A stretch of DNA of 64,000 bases from Datnioides undecimradiatus (taxonomy: Eukaryota > Chordata > Actinopteri > Lobotiformes > Datnioididae). The position numbers and the translations under genes were made by a program. Position 1 is the stretch's first letter; every line of letters begins with the position of its first letter. This document shows, in pieces, positions 25,861 through 37,585 of this stretch. A model generated the notes under the pieces. The model had not been told where the DNA came from. It was given only the letters and a program-made list of their open reading frames with translations, and searched no databases. The stretch spans positions 5,766,001 to 5,830,000 of the forward strand of contig WARS01000012.1 of NCBI GenBank assembly GCA_008933995.1, given 5' to 3'.

Positions 25861-28800
25861 AGGATGCACTAGACATTGCACTGTGGTCACTACGTTCCAC
25901 AGTGCAGCACTCACTTCAACACACATCAAAATATGGCTGCACAATTCCCCAAATTCAACATACAGCTGTAATTGAGTTTATAGCTATGTTTTCAGCATAC
26001 ATAACATGAATTCATATGAAACATTTTATTGGGTATTAGTGTTTTAAATGCTGTGCTGTGTTGTCACCACTTTTAATAACATGACAAAACAACGTAATCT
26101 TACATGATAATAAAATGGAAGATGAAGAAACACAACTCTCAACAATACCATTGACTGATGCTGTAAGACATATTTGGCCCATTAAAGCTTTCCAAGCTGT
26201 TACTTCATCATTCAGGCCTGTGTGATTCTTTATTTTCACAGGGAGTATACTGACACCTAACGCAGCTTTGTGTATTGAGTCTGCAGACTAGATACACAAG
26301 TCAGTAACGCTTTGCTCAAATACAGACTGAGGATTTTCTTCCAGTTTCATTAAAACTTGAGTGTTTAAAACAAACTTGTATTACAGAACCAAAACCAGTA
26401 GTCTTTGGTTAAGTCTTTGTGAATGTTGGCAGTGGATGTGCCAACAGGGAAATGTTTGCAGAACAAAGTACCCTGGGCATCTATAACAGAACTGTATTTA
26501 TTTAGATATAAGACATAAGTAATGCTGGTGTGAGATTATGAGGCACAATCAGAAAATGTCAAGACTGCATTGTTATCAGTTGCAATGACCGTCTAAGGAA
26601 CCAAAATGTTTGGAAAGCAGGTTTTTTTTAGTTTTAGTTAAACAGTTTATTAACATTTTGCAAAATCACAAGACTTCAAAATTATGTTCCGATATGTATG
26701 ATATATATTTTGTGATAAAGTATAAAATTGCTCATACAGATCAAGCTGCATACATAAAAATGTGGATGTTGGACATGTTGGCTGCAATACAAAAGGAGGT
26801 CCAGGAGGTTGTGTAGCAGCAGCTGTCAGCTTCTCTCCAGTAGCCACAGGACAACAGCAGCAGTCACTCTTCATCAGAAATGCACCTCAAAGCTAGCAGG
26901 AGAAGATCACACATGCAGGTGATTTGAGACTGGCGAATGCAGAGAACAAGCAACTGGCTCTGACAGGTTTACTCTGCCACAGCTACAGCCATCTAAGCCC
27001 CTGGTTGTTCTCACTAGTGTGTTTTTATACAAACTGACTGCTGTCAAACAGCTGGAAAGCAGACAATTGAAATACAGTAAATACACAACTGTGTATGAAA
27101 TGATCAATTCTCAAACCACTGTGAACCGTGAAACTGGCAAACTGCAACAGCAACGTGACATTACAAGGACGCCAGGTGTTAGCAGTTAACTAATTGACAT
27201 GTGTCCATTTTTTGTGGAGATGTACAGTGGTTTCTGTTCTCTATGAGAGTGGAGAGAGTTAACCAAAGGCTCTGGACAGAAAATGAAAACGATAAAGCTG
27301 AAAGGAACTGTTGAGTCGGGTGAGGTCTGTGGTATGAGCCACCGCTTTTGCATTACATGTAGTCATGTTAATGTAAAAATATTGATTATAGCTGCTTTAA
27401 TGTGTATCATTAAAAACACTTAAAGAGCAAATTAACATCCGCTTTTATCTTAAATACACCCCCTTCACAAATTAAAACCCTCTTTTGCAGTTAACACTGT
27501 AAAATGGGACCATATCAATAGACTGTGTTAAATACTGATGTAATAAATAGCCATATGTACAGTTTGTATTTGTTTATATATTTATCATCATTCTGTGGGT
27601 CATATATTGCATAGTTTTCTGGAGCTTTAAGATGCTCTTAGTTTCAAAAAACCAACTCTCTGATTATTAACAAACTCCATGAGGAAACTGTATTTAGCAG
27701 AAACTTTTCTACCGTGCTGTTCTGTGTATCAGCAAAAAGCAATCATTGAACTCCATGTGGTATGTTTCTGAACTAGATTTCGTTGTAAAGTGACACTGCA
27801 GCTGGAATTAATTAAACTGTATCTAATTAATCCTTCTCTCCAGGGAAACAAACTGCATTCTTTAATTGTGCAGGTTTATCTCAAACATTTTTGGAAACTT
27901 TATTTAAATAACTTTAGGTCATTAATACAAATGAGATTGCATTTCCTCTGGTGTATGCTGAGGGAAAGTTAAGTTTTGAATCATGTTTTTTGCTTTACCT
28001 AATGTTTTACCTAAAACTAATGCTTCCACTCCTCCATCTGGAAATTCAGCTGAAAGGACAGCGCAGAAATAAAGAGCACTTGAACTGAAGCATGGTGACT
28101 CATGGTGAAAGCAGAGAAAGAAAAAAACAATTGACAGTCTGCAGGGGGAGAGCTAAGCACTGTTTGCCTGGGCTGCCTCGAGCCAGCCTGTGGGCACAAC
28201 ACAGTGGACACCACAAGTAAAGGATGCCCACTCCCATCATAGGTTCTCTTGACCATTTGGACATTTTCTGCACTTGAACATTTTTATATTTTCCAATTAC
28301 AAGATTAGTGTTAAAGTTTTGTATCCTGTGTCTCTGTTTTGATGTGTGTGCATTTACAGTGAGAGAGAGAGTCTCCATTGTCCAGTGTGGGAGGGGAACT
28401 CCCACTCCACTTTGTTCAGGATGATCACTTTACAACATGATATTTGCTCATAGATACAGATTTATTCATAGCTGCAGGTACCTGTAAATGACTGCATCTA
28501 TGTCAGGAGGTGCATCCTCACTAGCGAGATCTCTCAATTCACACAGCTAATGGTGCTGTGCTCTAAAGAAGCGACATTTTGTGCTCATTGACTATGGATG
28601 AGCATCTGGTCAATGTGGATGTGTGTTCTGATAGCTGCGCTCTTCCTGAGAGTGTCTCACTGTGTTTCCCCATGCACAAAGATAAACATGCAGGCATACA
28701 GGGCCCACAGAGTCAAGCTCTGCTCCCACATCTGCCTCCTAATGCAACTTGAGACTGTACATGTCAGTGACTTGCACTCTTGTGACCATGAAGCAGACTA

Positions 28801-31800
28801 GCAACTGTAAAAGGGACTTTTAATTGTAAACACAGATCTCACTGATTTTGAATGGTTTTGACTGTTGAGAAAATGATCAATAATTTAGTGCTGTCAACAT
28901 CAGATCATTTTTGATGCTGGTGTATCTGATGGAGTTCATACAAAGACACTCAGTAACAACTCACCATAGACCATAACAACACACCACAAAAAACACAAAT
29001 TAAAGATTATTTGGATATGCAAAGTCAGTAAAATTTAAAAGTCAGCTTTGGATATACTGAAGCAGTGGTACTGATTTTTCAGCTACACAGCCCCTTACAA
29101 AACCATTCTAGTTAATAAAAAAAAAGCCTTTATAAAGAGATACAAAACGACTTTGCACCTCATTTCATAAGTGAAAAGCACTTTTTGTCATCATGTTATA
29201 ATAATGATAATGATAATAAGATGGCATTGTGGTTCCAGTAAATCTGTTGCTCTTATCGTTCAGATGCACTTACAGTTTGGTGAGAAACACAGGCTTGTGT
29301 TTCACTGAAAATCCTCTTGATGAAATTTTCCGTTTTTATGGAACTTAGAATTGTTTTGGCAATTGTTCTTGACTGGTGTTTTGTAAATTAGCATTGTAAA
29401 AAAATCTGTTGAAAATATATCTACTCTCTGCAGTACTCCAAAGTACCCCTGGGAGTACACATACCCTATTTTGAGACCACTACACAATAGTGTACTCTTT
29501 GCATTGTTAAACATATGCGATGGTACAAAGTCTAGTCTTATTATTTATTTTTCTTCCCCACCATAACTCATCAGACATTTTGTACATTTTACTCCACAGC
29601 ATATATTTAATTTGCTACCAAACTTGCTGCTTATACTTTTACATACAAGATGTATGAAGTCTGATACATTGTTAAAGATTTATCTTCCCCAAACTATAAA
29701 AACCAAGTATGACAATAACTTGTTAATGGAAATGATTAATAACACAGTAAACAATTCTTACTTGTTATCACTGGATGAGTTGGAGCTTCTCAGCTATTTT
29801 ATACACTTTTAAGTATTAAGTAAATTAGACCAGGTTTATCTTTTTTCATAGAAGTAATGACCTTCATTCCAACAAGGAAGTGCAAATGAAGTGAAAATTA
29901 GACCAATCCATTTCCCCAGCACAATTTAATGTCAGAGGAATGAGCAAAACAGATTTTCCTTTACAGTCGAATCCATCATGATACAGTATTATGCCTCTTT
30001 GATGAATGGTCTGTGATTTATTCTTCCCCCCGCCGTTTATCTGAGTTAATTTTATCTTAAGCTGGACACAGGTCATTTTGTACTGTCAACGAGTTACATA
30101 ATCAAATTTCTGTTTTGTGCTATTCTTTGCAGTATGACTAATTAGCTCTGGACATCCTCAGATGTGCAATGTCTGGAAAATTGCCCTCCTCTGAAGCACT
30201 TCCGTCTTGATAGACATAGTCGAGACAAAATGTACCAGGCTGGTAAAAAGCATAACTCGGTCAGCTTCAGGATAAGTAAAATAATAAGCTTGTGCTGCAG
30301 CCAGAGGAGGAGAAGGCCACAGGCAAGTGAGCGGAGGAAGGCGTGAAGTAACAGCCAGGGTTTAAATGCCACCAGAGGGCTTTGTCTGGAGTTTTCTTTC
30401 CTCTAACTCTCATTCAAATTTATGGCTTCAGCATTTGGTGAATGTTGGTTTTACCACCACAGCAGGTGACAAATGAGCTCCTGGTGCATTTTACAGGTCA
30501 CACAAAAAAGAAGATGCAGCATTTTTACATTGTGAAGGAATTATATATTCACAGACACATTTGTGATTTCAAATAGTTTGTTATTTATTAGTTGCAATAT
30601 GAAGTTTTATATTTCTTTTATATCAGCAATAATACATCACCTGATGTCAGCATTCAATATTTGTTCTACAGTTTAGTAAATCAGTTCGTGATGAAAGAAA
30701 GTCTTTAGTCCAAAATGGATCTGTGATTACATTTTGTCACCCATGCGTATAACGGGCCAATGCAAACACTCCATGAAGAGGTAAAAAGATTAAGATTGTG
30801 CAGTAGTAACATACTTCAAATGAGCATTCAAATAAACATATATTTAGTAGTGAAATAAATATAGTTACATTTTTACCCAATTCTGGTTGGTTGACCTTTA
30901 ACTAAGACCCACCCCCTGCAGTTTCCCTTGCTGTGCCTGCCAAGCTTTCGTTTCCGTATAGCACACATGCACTTTGCAAAGATATTTGGATATTGGATAT
31001 CTGGTTAACCAGCCAATTAGACTACCAGTTAATCATTATGAGTTAGCTGAAACTCATTCCTGGCACATATGTTTTGTTTCCACTCACCTTAAAATTACGT
31101 AAATGGGGTCTTAAATATGACCTAAATGGCTTCACACATGAAATTGTGCTTAAGGTCTGAGGTCCCACATAAAAGCATGCCATTGTTCCAAAAAACATCC
31201 CTTTGGATGAAAAGCCCTTTGTCCAACAGCCTGTTATTCTAAAAACAAACACTGATTGTGCTTAAGGCCTATTCTTTTAATTCACACACTGGTATCATCA
31301 ACTTATGTTCATCTCTGACCTAACTGACATATTCATGACTGACATTCATTTAAACTCAAAACATCATCTTTTTTGCTTATTACTGTTACCATGGTGACAA
31401 AGGTCACATAACTAATGCTGACAACCTCACTTGACAATCATGTGACTTTATCTTGTCATCCTGTCCTGCATGTCCAAAGATATTAATGGAAAAATAAATA
31501 AATAAATCACAGAATATGTTCTGAACAACAAACTTTCAGCAAATGGGCTTTTGTTGTCAGATAAACAGACTGTTGGACTAATGAAGTTTCAGTCCAATGG
31601 AACATTTTTCGGAATATTGTGGATCCAGAATAACAAGTCTTCATCGTGCCTGTCAACACTCACAACCTATACAGTAGCTTCCTTATTCAATAACACTGTG
31701 AGAACTATGTGCAAACTGCACTTTCCTCTACAATTTACGTAATGTGTAAAGCAGCACTGCGATTTTGCACTTTTGATATTTGTTATCCTTGAGACAAAAG

Positions 31801-32509
31801 TGGGATCCCAGAGAGTGCAATAATGATCTTTTCTTTCTCAGCCATGTCACCCCTACATTGGGGTATTTTTCAGGTTTTCAGAGGAATACAGAAACAGTTA
31901 AAAATGTTCAAATTTCAAAATTAGCTTTTTTTGCATGGTGGTCAGTTCCACATTGGCATTGGAATCCCACAAGGCCTTGTGAAACAATTCAATCGTCTAA
32001 GAGTGAAAATGAATAGATTGCATAGCGTTGCATCACTTTCAGTTGTTCTTTACCATTACTACTGCCCCATGTACACTGCTTGAGGCATGTCGAGAAATCC
32101 AAAGCTTGACAGACAGTTGTGCCTAGTTACAGTAGCCAAGCTGTAACTGGACAGTCGCTGCTCAGGGGTGGCATTAAGCAAACAATCAATTTAGGTCAGT
32201 CTTATTCATGACTGAAGCCTTAGTGCTTAATTACTGAGAAGAAATAGAGTAGTTGTTTGAGATAATAAAGTCTTTGATGCATCTCTGCAAACAAAAGTGA
32301 AAAAAACCAAGCACAAGGGCAGAAGTGTTGGAAGTCAGTGGGGGGCACAGATGGTGATCTATCAAAAATGACTCACAGTATGAGCGGATGGATGGCTTAT
32401 TGGTGTTGTCCTTCTATTTGTGGCAATGGACAACTTAGTAGAGAGCCCATAAGTAAATGTAAAATACTGGACCAATTCTGCAGAAAAAAAAACTCATATC
32501 ACAGTAGTC
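25861..32509. other. Gene-free sequence downstream of kcnj3
   Basis: AT-rich, few repeats. Includes a CTCF-like site at 30,369. Open frames are short and without domains. The absence of genes for over 30 kb past the kcnj3 3' end recalls the gene desert on this side of KCNJ3 in mammals. Confidence 0.5.
30369..30380 (+). promoter_or_regulatory. CTCF-like site
   Basis: CCACCAGAGGGC matches the CTCF core (CCASYAGRKGGC) on the plus strand, 2.2 kb past the kcnj3 stop. Motif match only. Confidence 0.4.
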
Positions 32510-32515
32510 TTTATT
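32510..32515 (-). terminator. Candidate polyadenylation signal of kcnj3
   Basis: Minus-strand AATAAA about 70 bp past the kcnj3 stop, followed downstream (minus strand) by a T-run at about 32,483-32,491 that could serve as the U-rich element. A longer 3' UTR using a later signal is equally possible; GIRK1 transcripts usually have long 3' UTRs. Confidence 0.35.
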
Positions 32516-32585
32516 TATATGCAATGCCCATCAGGTCTGATTCAGTTTTCAAAAAGTTTTAAGTCTTAAAGGTAGTGTTCAGAAG

Positions 32586-33259
32586 TCAGCGGTCAGCATT
32601 CATTCTGCGCAGTTTGGGGGGCAGGTTGTCCTCTGGCCGACCCCCTACCAAGGGAATTTGGACTGGTGTTGGGGTCGGAGCAGCAATGGTGCTAATGGCT
32701 GCTGGCAGTCTGTGTTTCTCAGGCTCACCCTCCTCAGCATCTCCATCTAAAGACAGCAGCTGGACCTGTTCCTCCAGTTGTCCTTGCCTCGCAACAGGGA
32801 TGGAGCTAGACCTCAGCCTCTGAATACTAAGCGGAAGGTCTCCTGTGCTGGAGGCCTTCCCCCCAGGCAAGGCTGGCCCTGTCTTCAGCCCTCTCCAAAG
32901 GAGCTCCTCCTTGGTGGAGCTCATGCGCTGGAGTTTACTGGGCAACCTGCAGGCTTGGTCCTCTGTGTGGTCTGCGTAGTCGGCTGACAGGAGCCTTTCT
33001 CTTCGGCCTCCCCGGCCTCCATTACCCAATAGAGGGGAGGAAGGGGTGGGTGCAACAGGTAGCGGGTTTGGCGATGTCAATGATGACTTCTCCTCCTGCT
33101 CTTTGACGCTGTATGGAGGTGTAGGGACCTCAAAAGTGTTGTGGAACTGGGAGTAGTCAACTCTAAAGAAGCCTTCCTCCAGTGACATGACGGGGAGGAA
33201 ACGATGCCCCCACAGGACTTCATCTTCGGTGTAAGATGTCCTTGCCTGGCATGTCATAC
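32586..33259 (-). CDS. kcnj3: kcnj3 exon 3: distal cytoplasmic domain and GIRK1-specific tail
   Basis: Last coding exon of the Kir3.1/GIRK1 potassium channel, residues 296 to 519 of a predicted 519 aa (human about 501). The acceptor AG lies at 33,260-33,261; the exon supplies the last two bases of a Gly codon begun in exon 2, giving GMTCQARTSYTEDEVLWGHRF, the end of the conserved Kir cytoplasmic beta-sandwich. Conservation continues through VDYSQFH, FEVPTPPYSVKEQEE. The rest is the long tail found only in GIRK1: it keeps copies of the LPxKLQxM-type motif (LPSKLQRMSS, a weak DLPLSIQRLRSS and the terminal LPPKLRRMNADR), but the stretch between them is rich in Gly, Pro, Ser and Glu and differs from mammals. 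This tail separates GIRK1 from Kir3.2 and Kir3.4. Frame and ending are seen directly; which teleost duplicate (a or b) it is cannot be decided here. Confidence 0.95.
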
Positions 33260-33637
33260 CTATGATGGAGAGAAGATACACAAGGGTAGAGACATTTTTC
33301 AAATACAGACTAGAAAAAGGAGATGAAACACTGAACACTGTAGTAAGAGGGGCTGTAAAATAAAAATGGACAGACAGCTAGACAGGGAACAGCAATGAAA
33401 AGTGGAGAAGTGCTTAGGGGAAAAGAGAAACAGAGATGTGGTTAAAAAAATACGACAGAGATGGAGAAGAGCTTGTGCTATTGAATAATTAAAGACGATG
33501 AAATTAAACATTCTTTTAAATATTTTATTTTGAATTACTGAATAATACTCTATGCCACAGGGTAACTGATGATGCAACAAATGATTAGGAATATGGAAGC
33601 TTATGGTATACAAAAAATAATAGTAATTTGCTCTAAC
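33260..33637 (-). other. kcnj3 intron 2
   Basis: A 378 bp intron bounded by GT (33,636-33,637) and AG (33,260-33,261). AT-rich on inspection; no internal feature noticed. Confidence 0.9.
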
Positions 33638-33854
33638 CAGTGGTCTCCACGATGCCCTCTAGGATGACAACAATCTCAAACTGCTCGTTCATGAGCGAGC
33701 GCTGTGAGAGATCAAAGAACGGGCTCTTGGTGTTGATTTCATGGCAGATGGTCAGCGGTGACACCAAGAAGAGCTGGTCCGCCCCCGTCCCAAATCCCAC
33801 GTCCAGCTCACACTGGTCCAGGGGCAGGAACTCGCCCTCTGGGGTCTGCCGAGA
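33638..33854 (-). CDS. kcnj3: kcnj3 exon 2: central cytoplasmic domain
   Basis: Residues 224-295 plus the first base of codon 296. It reads [14 protein letters not shown], then [36 protein letters not shown] and [16 protein letters not shown], the standard Kir C-terminal domain lining the cytoplasmic pore and contacting G beta-gamma. The acceptor is cttcag at 33,855-33,860 and the donor GT at 33,636-33,637. Phases (0 in, 1 out) join exons 1 and 3 without a frame break. Intron 2 (33,260-33,637) is only 378 bp. Confidence 0.96.
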
Positions 33855-34136
33855 CTGAAGGCACGCAATGATCCGTGAATATTACATGTGCATTTTACAG
33901 ATAATGGTGATAATTCAGGATAATTCTTCAACTTTGTCCCCCACAATAGGGTCAGAGCACAGGGTTATGGAAGTAAACAATAGTTGCATTACTACATTTC
34001 AATTATTACAGATATTGTGTGACAGATATTACAGGGTCAGCTATTGTTGTATGCAAATAAATTAGCTGGCCAACTTAACTGTTGGAAAGTAAACGCACTA
34101 ATTGTGTCAGAGATTTAACTCTGTTTATTTATTTCA

Positions 34137-34260
34137 TGAAAGTATGCTTATTGGCTTTCTTTCTGAGAGTTACATGGGAAAATTGATACCGTTCTGTTAT
34201 CTGTACAGCAAATATGCGAGCAACCGATTAGCTTAGCTGGAAGCTAGCTGGAATCCCTCC
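34137..34260. mobile_element. Fragment of the inverted-arm repeat family
   Basis: TTATTGGCTTTCTTTCTGAG then GATACC, CAAATATGC and GATTAGCTTAGCTGG follow the left-arm order of the same family as at 1,801. In kcnj3 intron 1. Confidence 0.5.
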
Positions 34261-36065
34261 AGAACTCATTGTGCTGCTTTGCTTTAGAAGAAAAATGTAA
34301 AAAGGTTTTTCATCCACGTGCCTTCTGGCATTTTACAGCCCTGCAGATAAGTGGTGTGCAGTTTTTGAGGCCACTTCACCAGCTGAGACAGTTTTATTGT
34401 AATCTCTGTTGGATAATGTGTGCTACTTTAATGGGCACATTTCATCTAAAAACTCTGACAACTATACACGCAGAAGAGTAAGTATGTTTTTTGTTTGGTT
34501 TTTTTTTTAGGTGTAACTACAATTGGATTTGAAGCAGTGCTAAGGGTCCCATGAAATAGCTTTGAAAAGGCAATTTTCTTCCGTGATTTCACATGGTTCC
34601 ACATGACATGGGACGTTGGGGCATGAGTTAAAGTAAGGCGGGAGTTGATTTTGGAGCAGAAAAAGCAGGCGGGGCTAAGCCTGAAGAATATCACAACTGC
34701 TTTCATCATCCACTGACCGGCTGCTTTAGTGTTAGTTTGCCTGACAGACATGCATGTTTTGTAAAAAGAGAAGGGGAGACTGAATTTCCCACAAAATCTA
34801 TGATAACATTTTATTGGATGGGATGTTTATCTGCTGCTGTGACGTGGGTGAGTCAACAAAAATCGTTGGCACTTTTGGCACAGACATGTATGGATTTTGA
34901 AATAAAACTAACAGACAGGAGGAAAAGGGGATATTTTCACATATTTTTGGCAGCAGTGAAAGATATAGCGGTTGTAGATTGCAGAGGAGAGAAAACAACA
35001 CTGAGAAGGTGTGTTAAACCCTTCATGTTTGTCTCCATGCACTTACTGGCAGGCATGCTGGGTAAAGGTGAGACAAGGGGTGTACAAAGCAGTGGCCTCC
35101 TACATTGGTAACCTTTATGGACATTTTATGGTAATCTTTCTCTCTCGCTGCCAGCATATTAGAGTACTTAAATATTCTCTGTAGTAGCCTGGCCTCTAAG
35201 ACAAGTATTATTTGATTATGGGGAAGACACTAGTGCTTGCTCTTGGGAAACCATACTCAATCAAATAAAGTAGTCTTTAGCTGTTCAATTAAAACATAGG
35301 ATTAGTGAGAGGGCTTTCTATGAGCTTATAAATCCTCTTTTATTGTCAACTGCAAGCTTCTTATATGAGTTGATTTGTCAAGAGTGAATGATTTACAAAG
35401 AAAGGGTGTTTTAGAAGAAAGATGATAAAAAAGGATGAGGCAAGCCATATGAATTCCACCATCAACACAAGTGAACTAAGATATATTCTGCCATGGCTTC
35501 ATTCAGATACAGATCTTTCTGTCGTCTCATGTTATTGCATGCAGAGTAGCCTCCCTGGCCCTTTGACTGAGGAGCCACTTGGTCCACAGATGGCAAACAG
35601 GCTGTCATTTGTATTCACAGTGATGTTGAGGACAGAAGGGTGTGACATTTCACAGGAAGACGTCTGTGCCCACAGATCCCTGGCTCGCCTTGGTGAGGGA
35701 AAGTGTCACCCATCAGGCTGTATCTGTGATACGAGCTCCTGGAATATGCAGACAGCGTAGTCTATGTCGCGTGTCTACTGAAGTCAAATCAGGGTAAAAC
35801 TCTCTAGAAGCAATGAAGGTGGATGTTTTACAGAGTAGTACAATGTTGGAAAGTGTGAAAATAAAATAAAAATAAAGAACAAAGAAGAATGAAGAACAGA
35901 ACAGATTAAAAAATGTTTCCATGTCCTTTAATCTACCAGTCTGTTCTTGTAATAAATAGAATTATTATACAAATTATTTTTTAAAAAATGTTACTACCTT
36001 CCATCTGGCATTTTCTGGTCCAAATTCCTGCATAGTGTTGACAAAATTGTTTGAAACTTTGTGAA

Positions 36066-36200
36066 ATATACATATGAAGCTACAGCCAGCAAGCCATTAG
36101 CTTATCTTAGCATGAAGACTTGAAATGGGGGAGACAACCTGCCAAAGGAAACAGCATTCACCTACTAGCACCCATAAAGTTCACATTTCCAATAGAAATG
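36066..36200. mobile_element. Fragment of the inverted-arm repeat family
   Basis: ATATGAAGCTACAGCCAGCA, CATTAGCTTATCTTAGCATG, AAGACTTGAAATGGGGG and CACCTACTAGCACC are in the order typical of the family arm; better kept than the copies at 7,785 and 34,137. Confidence 0.65.
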
Positions 36201-36839
36201 TTGTACTTTAAGTCCATGAGTTTTGTCTTGTAACTTAATTTACCTGCACATTCACATTAATCATACAACATCACTCGTCCTGGTCCTGGTCCCCAGATTG
36301 GCAAAATTCACAATTTTTGTTTGTGTTGTTTCTTCTTATTTTGAAGCGGCTTGCACTCTGACACCGTGAGTTAACAAATGTTGACTTTTTTAAATTTTAA
36401 GTGTAATTTTAAATGATTTTTCCACTTTGTTGCTAATCTCTGCCTCTGGAAGCTCCCTCCATCTTCTATAAGTGGGAGGAGCACATGAAATCATTTCAAA
36501 AGCCTGCCATGTTTACATATTAATTCATTTATTTCACCTAGTCATTTAGAAATGTAAATTGTCTTTGAGATATTGCAAGCAGGTGTCCCATTTATCATCC
36601 ATGTTCATGCAAGTCAATGAGACTAGAAACCAATTTCCTGGGAAGTCATATTTAAGCCGTTGTAGTGATCAAAGTAAAGCTGCTATTTTTCAGATACTGT
36701 TCATAGCTCCATTGACTAGCACCATAATGTGGCAACAAAATTATACCTCTGCCATGGAAGAAGCAACCTGTTTGACACTGAATGGTTTTAACAAGGTGAA
36801 AGCCTTGTGTGTTCTCTCACTGCTGCTAAACAGTCAGTG

Positions 36840-36850
36840 CCACAAGGGGG
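36840..36850 (+). promoter_or_regulatory. CTCF-like site in kcnj3 intron 1
   Basis: CCACAAGGGGG matches the CTCF core on the plus strand except for the last C of the GGGGGC block, which is A. Motif match only. Confidence 0.35.
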
Positions 36851-36971
36851 AAATTAATGGCCTTTGAAAGAGGACCTGATATAGAGGGAGCGCTTAATTT
36901 ACTAAGCCACCTGAGATTCAGGTTGAGTGAAAGCAGGCCCTATCCCTGGTGACACACTTCCTCACTTAGTG

Positions 36972-37018
36972 ACTGTGTGTGTGTATATGTGCAGGTGTGT
37001 GTGTAAGAGAAAGATGCA

Positions 37019-37060
<42 letters not shown>
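36972..37060 (+). repeat. (GT)n microsatellite
   Basis: An interrupted GT region followed by a pure 40-bp (GT)20 tract at 37,021-37,060. Confidence 0.95.
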
Positions 37061-37062
<2 letters not shown>

Positions 37063-37239
37063 GCTTTTGTCCTTTTTGTGCCTTTGTGTGTCTTTAATGC
37101 ATGCATGTATTTATATGTGCATATGTCCACATGCGCCCAGCTAGATGCTTTGAGTGTTTGGCCGGACATCAAGTGTAATGCTCACACAGACATCACATTT
37201 GAGCTGCCATCATCAGTCTCTCATACAGCTACAGTGTGT

Positions 37240-37585
37240 TGAATTTAAAGGGAACCACTGGTAGAATTGTGATTAAATATTTATAGTTGTGTTTTCATTA
37301 GTGCATAACCAACAGAAAAATATAATGTTGTGGTTTACGTGAGCTCAGAAAGAGCCTTTTATATCTCTAGATAAGTGACCTGCTTCCTTAGAGTTTGTCA
37401 TGTTGTACCACCAGGTTTCTACAGTAGCCCAGAATGGACAGACCTAACACTGGCTCTAGAGCTTTACACATCCACCATAAGTTCTCCTAGCAGAGGTTCA
37501 GGGATGTTCATTCTGTTTTAATCTGTAACCTCGTCACTAGATGCTACTAAGTCTACAAACTACTCCTTTAAACCTAACCCTCCAT
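37240..37585. mobile_element. Remnant of a teleost dispersed repeat
   Basis: Phrases GAGCCTTTTATATCTCTAGA, CTTCCTTAGAGTTTGTCATG, TTGTACCACCAGGTTTCTAC/AGTAGCCCAGAATGGACA, AACACTGGCTCTAGAG and TCACTAGATGCTACTAA are those of a repeat I know from many spiny-rayed fishes. No coding potential; name not assigned. Confidence 0.5.
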
